Positions 54,118-63,117 of a stretch of DNA of 64,000 nt are shown here, one piece after another (within the stretch, counting starts at the first letter, position 1; every line of letters begins with the position of its first letter). The notes under the pieces are model-generated. The model was not told the origin of the DNA. It did not search any database and was given only the letters and a program-made list of their open reading frames with translations. The position numbers and the translations under genes are program-made. Source of the DNA: CAZOEL01 sp964578835 (GTDB taxonomy: Bacteria; Desulfobacterota; Syntrophobacteria; Syntrophobacterales; Syntrophobacteraceae); contig CAZOEL010000009.1 in assembly GCA_964578835.1 (NCBI GenBank), positions 1 to 64,000 of the forward strand, read 5' to 3'.

Positions 54118-55338
54118 TCACAAATTCGCACCCGGCTCTGTTGATGCGCCCTCTGCATGAGCGTGTATCCATTTAACTATTTTCGGCCAGACGAATTGGT
54201 GCGATCTCTTTCCGACGAGCATTCCGAGGTGCTGGATGGCCACACCGATATCTCCCTCATAAAGGAGCGTCTTTTTATCAGTGCTTCGAACCGCATCGAA
54301 GAAGGGCAGCATCGACTCGGGCGGCGCCACGCGGCATCGTGGATCGATCACGCTCAGTATCGGGGCTTCGATCTGTTCCGGCATAGCGCGTCGTCCTCCT
54401 ACTTCCAGCCGTCCGGCCAGGAATCGGTTCTCACGATACAAGAGCTCGACAATCTCTTGAAAAAGCTTTCTACAAAAAGGCATTTCATCGTGCATCCATC
54501 GGATTACACGGAGGTGCGTCCGCCTCGCCTGCGCATCGGGGAGACATGCGAGCCAGTCCATCCACCGAGACCAGAGAAAGGTCTCAGGAGAGGCTAGAGA
54601 ACTGGTGAGGCTAACAAAAGAACCGGGCACATCACCCCACCTCGCCGTGAGGAGTTGCGCTCTGGGGGAAGAAAGAACCATGGGCGGAACATCGCCGGCA
54701 TCTCTTCCAAAGTTGAGTGGAGATCCAAGCAGAATGAGTCCCTGAGTCAGTTCCGGGTGAAGGGAGGAGAAAATGGCTGCAAATGTCCCGCCGAGCGAAT
54801 GGCCGACAAGGAAGGCTCTATCCGTTCCGGTTTCAGCCCTTATGACCTCCATGCATTCAAGGATGAACCGATCTGCATACTCGGAGAGCCCAAGCTTCCT
54901 GCAATCCCCTTCATGCTCATCCCACTGGATGAAGAAGACCCGCACGCCGCTATGCAAACACAGCCTCACAACACTGGCCCATGGAGCAAGATCCCAGATA
55001 TAAGCGCGCTTGATCGTTGCCGGGACAATAAGCAGGACCGGAAGCGTCTCATCGTCTGCTCCGTAAGCTCTGAGGGTCACTCCGGCTCTCTGGAATACAA
55101 CCCGATAAGGCGTCTCGGCAGGCCCGAATCCCAGGAGATCGAATAACCGGCCTTGAGCGCGGCGGATGCCGTCCATCTGCTTGTAGATCGCCCACCCCGG
55201 ATCAGAATCCCATGATGATTTTTCCGCTGTATTACTCAATGCTTCGGGGTGCATGGACAATCCTTTTTCCAGATACTCCACTTCTTTCAGGTCTCGAGCC
55301 GTGGAACCCTCCTTGAATGAGAAATGAGACGCCGGCAA
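54118..55338 (-). CDS. PhaC-like alpha/beta hydrolase with Ser nucleophile
   Basis: The 406-residue protein resembles class III PHA synthases in the PATIKRAYIWDLAPW and FIQWDEHEGDCRKLGL-type segments and in the C-terminal IQHLGMLVG (His). In true PhaC the nucleophile is Cys (GxCxG); here it is S181 in VGHSLGG, the lipase box. It is therefore more likely a hydrolase or depolymerase-like enzyme. It is divergent from the alpha/beta hydrolase gene at 55506. Confidence 0.82.
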   Translation of the reverse strand: MPASHFSFKEGSTARDLKEVEYLEKGLSMHPEALSNTAEKSSWDSDPGWAIYKQMDGIRRAQGRLFDLLGFGPAETPYRVVFQRAGVTLRAYGADDETLPVLLIVPATIKRAYIWDLAPWASVVRLCLHSGVRVFFIQWDEHEGDCRKLGLSEYADRFILECMEVIRAETGTDRAFLVGHSLGGTFAAIFSSLHPELTQGLILLGSPLNFGRDAGDVPPMVLSSPRAQLLTARWGDVPGSFVSLTSSLASPETFLWSRWMDWLACLPDAQARRTHLRVIRWMHDEMPFCRKLFQEIVELLYRENRFLAGRLEVGGRRAMPEQIEAPILSVIDPRCRVAPPESMLPFFDAVRSTDKKTLLYEGDIGVAIQHLGMLVGKRSHQFVWPKIVKWIHAHAEGASTEPGANL

Positions 55339-55433
55339 GAGAGGCGGCAGGCATTAAGGTAATCATCGAGATCATTCGGGGATCACAAACTGCATCGATA
55401 AATCCGTTCCAAACGTAAAGGCAGGCAAATAGT

Positions 55434-55461
55434 TTGCTGTTGGAATTCCGATCCCTATATT
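55434..55461 (+). promoter_or_regulatory. Candidate sigma70 promoter
   Basis: TTGCTG (55434-55439), a 16-bp spacer and TATATT (55456-55461) lie 45 bp before the alpha/beta hydrolase ATG. Confidence 0.45.
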
Positions 55462-55505
55462 AAGCAGATGTAGTTTCATTCTAAAAGACTGAGGAGCAGA
55501 TATCC

Positions 55506-56375
55506 ATGATATCCATCGAGCAGCACATGATTGAAGTTGAGGGTTTTCGGACACGCTATCTCACGGCTGGAACAGGACCGACGGTTGTATTGCTACACGC
55601 AGGCGGCGAGAGCTCAATCGATTGGCAGTGGACGATTTCCCTGCTTTCAAATACCTATCGGGTATATGCGCCGGATCTTCATGGCTTCGGCGAAGAGAGC
55701 CATCCGCAAGCTAAGTATACAACTTCTTTCCTTAAACGATTTGTTTCGCAATTCCTTATAGAACTGGGCATCAAAGAGGCGGCTCTCGTCGGCAACTCAA
55801 TGGGCGGGCTCATCGCAATGCATGTAGCCCTAACGAGACCGGTGAACGTGACAGCGCTTGTTCTGGTTGACAGCGCCGCTCTTGGACGTGAAATCAGTCC
55901 TCTCGTCCTCGGAACGGCAATGCCGGGCATTGCAGAACTTGGAGTCGCTCTTTGCATGACTCCCCCGGGCGCCTTTCAGAGAGCGGTATTGAAGATCCCT
56001 CTCCTATTTACCAGTATCAATCGTGTCCCCAATGAATGGTTGATGGAGCAATGCCGACTGGCGCAGACCCCGTATTTCCTCATGGCGACGCTTTCTGCTC
56101 TGCGCTCGCAGCTTGGCCCCTGGGGACAACGGGAGGTGCTTGTGGACCAGCTTTCGAATCTTCAAGCACCGACATTGTTGATCTGGGGAGAGAACGACAT
56201 GATCCTTCCAAGCGCGCAGGCATACAAAGCGGTAGAGCATCTAAAGAATGGGCATCTTGACGTGATGCCGGGCTGCGGTCATATGCCTCACGTCGAGCAA
56301 CCGGAACGATTTACAGCCACCTTGAAGGCGTTTCTCGACCAGCATGTAAAATCCAATGGAGAATCAAATATATAA
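55506..56375 (+). CDS. Alpha/beta hydrolase
   Basis: The 289-residue protein has the serine hydrolase triad: S98 in VGNSMGG, Asp in WGENDMILPS, and His in GCGHMPHVEQPERF. The oxyanion loop is LLHAGGES. The family includes esterases, C-C bond hydrolases and haloalkane dehalogenase-like enzymes; the substrate is not readable. AGGAGCAG precedes the ATG. A SnoaL-like gene follows. Confidence 0.9.
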   Translation: MISIEQHMIEVEGFRTRYLTAGTGPTVVLLHAGGESSIDWQWTISLLSNTYRVYAPDLHGFGEESHPQAKYTTSFLKRFVSQFLIELGIKEAALVGNSMGGLIAMHVALTRPVNVTALVLVDSAALGREISPLVLGTAMPGIAELGVALCMTPPGAFQRAVLKIPLLFTSINRVPNEWLMEQCRLAQTPYFLMATLSALRSQLGPWGQREVLVDQLSNLQAPTLLIWGENDMILPSAQAYKAVEHLKNGHLDVMPGCGHMPHVEQPERFTATLKAFLDQHVKSNGESNI

Positions 56376-56517
56376 CCTGGCAGACTCCGTGAAGAGAGAT
56401 TTCGTTCAGGGCTGTAAACAGTTTCCACGGGTCTTCTGACTCTGCCTGAAGAGAAGGAACTTTCTTGTAAATCCTCCTCCCGATACGGACCCTCAGGTTG
56501 AAGCCAACCTGGATGTC

Positions 56518-56955
56518 ATGCATCGGGTGGATACGGCCTGGAACGAGAGGGACTTCGACACTCTGGAGCAATTGCATGCTCCAGATGGCGTTTTCTTCTT
56601 TACGATTCCAGGGGGAGCGGACCGTGCGGCGCACGTGCAGGAGATGAGAAACTTCCTCACTGCTTTTCCGGACCACCAGATTGAGCTCCCTCACCTGGCG
56701 CTCTTCGGGCAGGACGACATGGTCACCGCAGTCAGCAGGTCCAGCGGAACCCACACTGCTCCCATGGCGCTACCGGACGGGCGGGTGATTCCACCGACCG
56801 GCAAAGTGGTGAACATGGTGATGACGACCGTGGCCAGGGTGGCAAACGGCCAATTTGCTGAAGAGATCGTTACGTTCGATACCCTCGATTTCTTCTCACA
56901 GCTTGGTGCTGCAAATATCGATGCGGAAGAGCCGCCCGCTCAGCCGTTGCAGTAA
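56518..56955 (+). CDS. SnoaL-like / ester cyclase family protein
   Basis: The 145-residue product has the small cone-fold (NTF2-like) pattern: AWNERDFDTLEQLHAPDGVFF, FLTAFPDHQIELPHLALFGQDDMV and GKVVNMVMTTVARVANGQFAEE. SnoaL-like proteins hydrolyse or cyclise diverse substrates. The ATG at 56518 has no good ribosome binding site and the frame extends upstream to about 56440 without a standard start codon, so the true start is uncertain. It probably is co-transcribed with the hydrolase. Confidence 0.8.
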   Translation: MHRVDTAWNERDFDTLEQLHAPDGVFFFTIPGGADRAAHVQEMRNFLTAFPDHQIELPHLALFGQDDMVTAVSRSSGTHTAPMALPDGRVIPPTGKVVNMVMTTVARVANGQFAEEIVTFDTLDFFSQLGAANIDAEEPPAQPLQ

Positions 56956-57119
56956 GAAACCATCTCAAAAATGATGCGGAATAGTTGCAGGCTGGATAGA
57001 GGCTGATGAACATTTCCGTGCAGCCAAGATTGAAATCCGGGGACTTTGCGCTTACCTCTTCGGCGGCGGCATGGCCTCAACAGGGAGGCCTATCGGTTTG
57101 GGCGCTGCCGCACATAAAC

Positions 57120-59468
57120 CTAAGATGTGGGAGGCCAGAGGATTGGCAGCAGCCACACTGACACAAGAAACGCGATGATCGTCAGGGGAATGCCTATCTT
57201 CATATAGTCGGTAAAGCGATAGCCTCCCGGACCCATGACGAGCAGATGAGCCGGGTGCGACAGCGGACTTGCAAAGCTTGCTGAGGCTGAGATCGCCACC
57301 GTCATCAGCAGTAGATGGGGAGAGATGCCCAAAGTGGACGCCGTACTTAGAGCCAGCGGGGCCATCAATACCACAAGCGCTGCCGTCGGTATAATCTGGG
57401 TGGCAAGCACGGTGACGACAAAGAATGCGGCAACGACCCAGCGAGGGCCAAGATCGCCGACTGAGGCAATCAATGCATTGGCTGCTATTTCCGCAACCCC
57501 CGTGTTTTGAGCCGCCACTCCTAAGGGCAGCATTCCTGCTATGAGAAAGATCACCTTCCACTCAATGGCGCGATAGGCTTCCTCCATGCTCAAGCATCCG
57601 GTAAGCACCATCAGCGCCGCCCCCGTAACTGCGGCTATCGCAATGGGGGCAAGGCCAAAAATGGCGCTCAGCAGCACCGCCAGCATAATGGCTACGCTGA
57701 TGGGCCCCTTGTCTAGGCGGGGCGCTTGTGCAGCAGCCTTATCGAGCACAAGGAAGTTGGGATCCCGGGACAGGACTTCAAGCTTGCTGCGATGCCCGTA
57801 CACCAGCAGGGCGTCTCCGAATTCAAGTGGCATGTCCTGAATCCCGGTTCGGTGCGCACGGCCCCTTCTCCATATAGCAAGCACGCTAATACCGTAATGT
57901 TCGCGAAAAAGAAGTTCGGAGAGCGTGCGGCCAGCAATAGTGGTCCTGGGAGAGAGCAGGATCTCCGCTGCACAGATTTCCTGAGACTCCAGTTCTGACA
58001 TCAGATTGTGCGTCTGCGGCTTGATTTCGAGCTCCTGAAGGCTTTCGAGCACTTCCAGATCGCGCGGTGAACCCTGTAGGATAAGTAAATCCCCGGCCAA
58101 GACCTCTTTATTGGGTGAGGGCATGCATATCAGTTCTTCATTGCGCAAAATGGAAACCACTGTCAAGCCGAACACATTACCCAGGCGGCTCTGGACAAGG
58201 TTATTGCCCACGAGCACGGACCCGTGAGGAATTCGGACGGGTATGACACTGTACCTACCGCCCGTTTCGTCTCTGATCTCATCGGCGTTCACAAAGCGCA
58301 ATTCCGATAGATAGCCCTTGCGGGCCACCTCCTCTATCGCCTCCCTTTCTCCCTGCACCAGCAGCCGCTGCCCGGCAACTAACCGATGCCGCACCATATC
58401 TTTAATCTCTTCCCCATCCGCGGAGCGCATCGCCAGTACATTCACTCTGTGCCCGCGCCGCAGATCACTCTCCTTGAGTGTGGAACCCATAAGCGGCGAT
58501 TCTTCCGTTACACGTCCTTGCGCCGTCCAAAGGCACTTGTAGGCCACCTCTTCAATGAAGTGCGGAGATTCGATCTGAAGATGCTGACTGCCATGAAACC
58601 GTTGCAGGTGGTCAGGCCGCCCGTGCACGATGAGCACGTCTCCGGAATGCAGTATGTCTGTCGGCCGGGGAGAAAGGGTTAGTGTTCCATTCCTTTGAAG
58701 AGCCAGCACCGTCAGGTAAAGAGCCGACCCCAGCCTGCTCTCGGCAATCGTGCGACCATCGAGCAGCGATTTCTCCGGAATTCGGGTGCTGAAGATATAC
58801 GTGTCGAGCTTGTAGGAAGCTCCAACCACCACGCAGGATTCATTTTGCTCATTTTTAACAGTCTTGGGGAGCAGATGGCGCCCCAAGAGCACCATGAAAG
58901 CAATACCTGAAGCGACAATTGCCGCAACGATCGGAGTGAACTCGAAGATGGCAAAAGGGCGCAAGCCTGCGCTTCGGAGTATATCGGTCACCAGGATATT
59001 TGGCGGGGTGGAAATACCGGTAAATGGACCGCCCAGGAGGCATCCGAGGGCAAGCGGCATGAGCAGCCGGGAGGGAGGGCGTCCGCTGCGCCGTGCAAGC
59101 TCCATGGTTGCAGGCAGCAGGATCGCGGCTACCGTCACCGTATTGATGAGGGCTGAGAGCAGGCTTGCGGAAACCATTAAAGCCGCAGTGAGTAGACCTT
59201 CGCTGCTTCTTGCGAAACGCTGAAGAGGCTCTCCCAGGTGATAGGCGATTCCGGTGCGCGTCAGACCCGCAGATAAGATGAACATGGCCCAAACAGTAAC
59301 CACTGCAGGGCTGCTGAAGCCAGCCAATGCATCTTGAGGCGTAACCAGCCCCGTTAATGCGAGGGACGAAAGGACCAGGAGTCCAACCACATCCACACTC
59401 ACCCAACCACCGATGAACAGGAGGAGAGCTGCCGAGATAATCGTCAGAAGTACAACTATATGAAACAT
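57120..59468 (-). CDS. SLC13-family permease with four RCK_C domains
   Basis: The protein has a split SLC13/DASS membrane core: N-terminal helices (GGWVSVDVVGLLVLSSLALT, FSSPAVVTVWAMFILSAGL, NTVTVAAILLPATM) and C-terminal helices (WKVIFLIAGMLPLGVAA, FFVVTVLATQIIPTAALVV). Between them lie four RCK_C/TrkA-C-like units (about 215-580). Substrates of the family are dicarboxylates, sulfate or other divalent anions. I start it at ATG 59468 (MFHIVVLL); the frame is open to 59546 but without a better signal. The RCK_C domains suggest control by a small ligand. Confidence 0.88.
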   Translation of the reverse strand: MFHIVVLLTIISAALLLFIGGWVSVDVVGLLVLSSLALTGLVTPQDALAGFSSPAVVTVWAMFILSAGLTRTGIAYHLGEPLQRFARSSEGLLTAALMVSASLLSALINTVTVAAILLPATMELARRSGRPPSRLLMPLALGCLLGGPFTGISTPPNILVTDILRSAGLRPFAIFEFTPIVAAIVASGIAFMVLLGRHLLPKTVKNEQNESCVVVGASYKLDTYIFSTRIPEKSLLDGRTIAESRLGSALYLTVLALQRNGTLTLSPRPTDILHSGDVLIVHGRPDHLQRFHGSQHLQIESPHFIEEVAYKCLWTAQGRVTEESPLMGSTLKESDLRRGHRVNVLAMRSADGEEIKDMVRHRLVAGQRLLVQGEREAIEEVARKGYLSELRFVNADEIRDETGGRYSVIPVRIPHGSVLVGNNLVQSRLGNVFGLTVVSILRNEELICMPSPNKEVLAGDLLILQGSPRDLEVLESLQELEIKPQTHNLMSELESQEICAAEILLSPRTTIAGRTLSELLFREHYGISVLAIWRRGRAHRTGIQDMPLEFGDALLVYGHRSKLEVLSRDPNFLVLDKAAAQAPRLDKGPISVAIMLAVLLSAIFGLAPIAIAAVTGAALMVLTGCLSMEEAYRAIEWKVIFLIAGMLPLGVAAQNTGVAEIAANALIASVGDLGPRWVVAAFFVVTVLATQIIPTAALVVLMAPLALSTASTLGISPHLLLMTVAISASASFASPLSHPAHLLVMGPGGYRFTDYMKIGIPLTIIAFLVSVWLLPILWPPTS

Positions 59469-60237
59469 CACAGCATATTCTTTAAAGATGATCAGCGCCA
59501 AAGTTATGAGATGGCAGGAGACGACTCCATCAGGCCATCCGGGCAACTCAACTCAAAACCATTCTACGTCGCAGAAGATAGCCGAGAACTTAAGTCTAGT
59601 TCTCATTGATTGCACTATACTGTCGACCATGCAGCGCGAAAAGTCGAAATGCCTGAGGTGATGGTGGACAGTTCCCGATCAAGTCCAAAGTGGTCTCGGA
59701 ATCTGTCGAGGGTAATCCAGTAGGATTCAATCGTATTTTTTCCGGAATTCATCCTGTGGTACTCCATGTACATGCTGGCGGCGTGTTCAAGCTTCATGAT
59801 CTTTCTCTGTCTTTGAGGTGACGAAAGACTTCGGGTCAGATTGGCGACACGAAGCAAAATGAATTGTTTCCACCGCATATGTGCAAGATGGAGAATACAG
59901 GCAAAAAATGCCACACTGGCAAGATATCCATAGCTCTTCATCGGAGGCGCAGCTTCAATAAAGCAAAACGTTCTTTTCCGGCCGAACGGAATAATAGCCC
60001 GCCGACCAAAGCCTAGAATATAGTAGCCTACCAGCATATCTTTTATTACTTTCCCGATAAATGGGCTGAATGCAGAGGCTGAAGTCCATGGTGCAGCTCA
60101 AAGTCCAGATAATAATCACATGAATGTATGGAGGCAATCCAGAAATAAGCGAACTGTGAGAGAGTCTTTGCATCATGGACATTCTAACTCTATCTTCGAC
60201 CTGGGTGAACAGCTCTTTGGTCCGTCTACATCAGACA
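59469..60237. other. Decayed region between SLC13 gene and transposase remnant
   Basis: Besides the integrase stub at 59615-59797, I see no gene. Open frames of 60-140 codons on the minus strand have poor composition. The region probably consists of mobile-element debris. Confidence 0.45.
59615..59797 (-). pseudogene. Tyrosine recombinase N-terminal stub
   Basis: From ATG 59797 the frame reads MKLEHAASMYMEYHRMNSGK, NTIESYWITLDRFRDHFG and LDRELSTIT, which fits the N-terminal SAM-like core-binding domain of phage-type integrases. It ends after about 60 codons in an unrelated sequence (TFRAAWSTV). No catalytic domain (R..HxxR..Y) follows in any frame nearby. It is therefore a truncated remnant. 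Confidence 0.65.
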
Positions 60238-60504
60238 TTATCGCGAATAGGCTGATCTAGAGTGGACTCTGAAATTATGCAGAGCGCAAGCAATCTCCAT
60301 TACCAGATCATCATATTGATCTTTGGTGTTTCTGAAGACATCTTTGACTATTCTACATCGTTTAACTCCCGATATTACATGCTCTATGATGACGCGAACT
60401 TTTGATATGAGTCTATTCTCCTCTTTTTGTTCGGGCGTCAATTCCTTTCCTCTCGGTTTCTTTATAGGCTGAACAGTAATTACACCTTCTGGCTCATAGC
60501 CCTT
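60238..60504 (-). pseudogene. IS5-type (DDE_Tnp_4) transposase C-terminal fragment
   Basis: Reading the minus strand from about 60504, the frame gives KGYEPEGVITVQPIKKPRGK, ELTPEQKEENRLISKVRVI, EHVISGVKRCRIVKD and MEIACALHNFR. This is the well-known end of IS5/IS1031-group transposases. The rest, including the first catalytic Asp, is missing because the gene is joined to the restriction helicase remnant at about 60504. It is only a fragment of an IS. Confidence 0.85.
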
Positions 60505-62286
60505 ATGCGCGCCAACGAATATATCGGCGAGAGCTATTTCGACTATCTTGCCGGTCTGCCGGATCTGGTGCTACTCATGGACGAATCGCACCGCTACCGC
60601 GCAAGCGCCGGAGTGCGAGCCATCAACGAATTGAAACCTATTCTGGGACTGGAGTTGACAGCCACGCCTTTTGTGGAGACAAGCCGTGGATCTGTCCCCT
60701 TTAAGAACGTTATCTACGACTATCCGCTGGGGAAAGCCATGGCCGATGGCTTCGTAAAAGAGCCGGCAGTGGTGACTCGAAAAGATTTCAACCCGGCCGG
60801 AATGTCGCAAGATGAAATCGAACGATTGAAGCTTGAAGATGGCGTAAGGCTGCACGAAAGCGTGAAGGTCGAACTGGAGACGTACGCAAGGGAGAGCGCC
60901 AACCCAATCGTGAAGCCATTCCTGCTTGTGATTGCTCGGGATACGACTCATGCAGGCCAATTGCTCGAGTTGATTCAATCGGATAGTTTTTTCGAGGGGC
61001 GCTACCGCGAGAGGGTTATACAAGTCGATTCCAGCAAAACAGGAAAAGACGAGGAGGAGATGATCGAGCGGCTTCTCAAAGTGGAAGACGCCTCCGAGCC
61101 CACTGAAATCGTCATCCATGTCAACATGCTCAAGGAAGGCTGGGATGTAACCAACCTCTACACCATTGTCCCGCTCCGCGCAGCCAATGCCCGCATCCTT
61201 ATCGAGCAATCCATCGGCCGAGGCTTGAGACTCCCTTATGGCAAGCGCACAGGGGTGAATGCCGTGGACCGTCTCAACATCGTCGCTCATGACAGGTTTC
61301 AGGAGATAATCGATGAGGCGAACAGGCCCGATTCTACCATTCGCCTGCAAACAGTAGTGCTCGATTCCGAGGAAATGAGTCAGAAGACGGTTACGGTGGT
61401 TTCCCAGTCCATGTTGGCGACGAAATTGGGGATAAAACCCCAGCAGACGACCAGCAGCACAAGGATAGCCGGAACGGATGAAGCGCCGGTTTTCACCACG
61501 CCCGAAGAGGAGAATATAGCGCAAATTGCCTGGGAGGAGATCCGAAAACTGGAGAATCAGCCGCAGACCCTGCCCACCATCGCTTATCTTCAGAATCCCG
61601 AGATAAAAGCTGCAATTGTCAGGGCCGTCGAGGAACGGCAAATTCCTCTCCAGTTAGAGGCCTTTGAAAAAAAGCCTGATATCGCCTCAGTGGTGGCAAA
61701 GACGGTGGAGATGGCCATGGAGCAGACCATCGATATCCCGCGCATTCTGGTTGTGCCCAAGGGAGAAATCAAATCTGGCTTCAAGCCATTCACCCTGGAA
61801 TTGGAGGCCCTCAGATACCCGGCTGTTTCCGATGAGCTATGGATTCAACTTCTTCGCACAAACGAACTGGAGGTGGTGGCGCTTAGCCGTGGAGGCATTG
61901 AAGAAGCTCGACTTGAGGACTACGTGGTGAGTGGTCTGATCGATTTCGACGATATCTCCTACGACGAGCATGCCGACCTGCTCTATGACCTTGCCGCTCA
62001 GACGGTGGAGCATTTCCGAAGCTACCTTTTGGAAGATGATGCGCGAAAGGTGTTGCGATGCTATCAGCGGGACATTGCGCGCTTTATCCACTCACAGATG
62101 CAGGCCCAATACTGGGAAGAAGCTGTAGACTATGAGGTGAAGATCAGCAAAGGCTTTACCGAGCTAAAACAGAGCGCCTACACCTGCGCCGCCGATCAAC
62201 TGCCCATGGACTATCGCGTATCGCCTCAGGATAAAAGCAACATGGCCAAATACCTTTTCGGTTGTAGTCTTAATTGCGGCGAGTGA
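60505..62286 (+). pseudogene. Type III restriction enzyme Res-like helicase, truncated at both ends
   Basis: The open frame starts at 60427, but codons before about 60505 are antisense to transposase. From there the protein shows motif II LLMDESHRY, motif III LELTATP, and motifs V-VI HVNMLKEGWDVTNLYTIVPL and EQSIGRGLRLPYG. The Walker A and N-terminal part are missing. The C-terminus ends abruptly in YLFGCSLNCGE, where the family continues into a nuclease region. About 594 codons remain of an expected 900 or more. No mod gene is present. It is a relic of a type III-like system. Confidence 0.82.
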
Positions 62287-62360
62287 GGCAAATAGTTAAG
62301 TTGAATCGTAGACAGCCCTTTCACATGCGTGATGCAAGCATTTATCAGAGGAGACCTGAG

Positions 62361-62996
62361 ATGGGTGTGCTTTTCGATCCCAACGATGCCGTCGTTCTTC
62401 TAATCGATCATCAGACCGGCTTGTTCCAAACAGTAAAAGACATCCCTGTTCGAGAGCTGCGTGTGAACACTGTAGTCCTTGCCAAAATTGCAGGGCTTGC
62501 CAAGGCGCCGATCTTCACGACCGCATCCGAGCCCGGCGGTACGAACGGACCACTGATGCCCGAGCTTGCGGAAGCAGCGCCCAACGCCAAGTATATCGCC
62601 CGTAAAGGCGAAGTGAGCGCCTGGGACAACGAAGACTTCAAGAAGGCCGTGGAGGCGACCGGCAGGAAAACGCTTATCATGGCCGGTGTTTGGACCAGCG
62701 TGTGCGTTGCTTTTCCAGCGCTCCAGGCCAAGGCCGAGGGCTACAACGTCTACTATGTGATGGACGCCTCGGGCGATATGAGCAAGATGGCTTCCCTGGG
62801 TTCTCTCGCCCGCATGACGCAGGCGGGCATTATTCCAGTGACCACGAACGTGGTGTTGTGTGAGTTTCAGCGCACGTGGGCCAGGCCGGACGCTGCGGCG
62901 TGGGGTGCGCTCTACGGCGAGCTTGCGCCAAATTACCGCGCCGTGGCCGAGAGCTACCAAAAGGCGCAGGAGGTTGTCAGGCAGATCGAGCAGTGA
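62361..62996 (+). CDS. Isochorismatase-family hydrolase (YcaC-like)
   Basis: The 211-residue protein has the cysteine hydrolase triad: D16 in LLIDHQTGLF, Lys in ARKGEVSAWDN and Cys in GVWTSVCVAFPALQA. The fit is best with YcaC-like hydrolases of unknown substrate. I start it at ATG 62361, which has AGAGGAGAC upstream, instead of the open frame from 62274. It follows the restriction relic, and is followed by an amidohydrolase gene in the same direction, 121 bp away. Confidence 0.9.
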   Translation: MGVLFDPNDAVVLLIDHQTGLFQTVKDIPVRELRVNTVVLAKIAGLAKAPIFTTASEPGGTNGPLMPELAEAAPNAKYIARKGEVSAWDNEDFKKAVEATGRKTLIMAGVWTSVCVAFPALQAKAEGYNVYYVMDASGDMSKMASLGSLARMTQAGIIPVTTNVVLCEFQRTWARPDAAAWGALYGELAPNYRAVAESYQKAQEVVRQIEQ

Positions 62997-63117
62997 AAGA
63001 TGTCTCGAGCGCGCAACCGGTGTTGGCCTCATTCTCGTCGATACTCCCTGGACGAGGTCTGCTCCAGTTGCGGCCCATAAGCGATAAATCGCCGCACTCC
63101 CTCTCAAGGAGAGCATC

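Noticed and set aside
59798..60037. Upstream part of the integrase-like frame
   Set aside because: It has no similarity to recombinases and poor composition; the homology begins at ATG 59797.
60427..60504. Start of the helicase frame at 60427
   Set aside because: These codons are the antisense of the IS5-type transposase end, not helicase.
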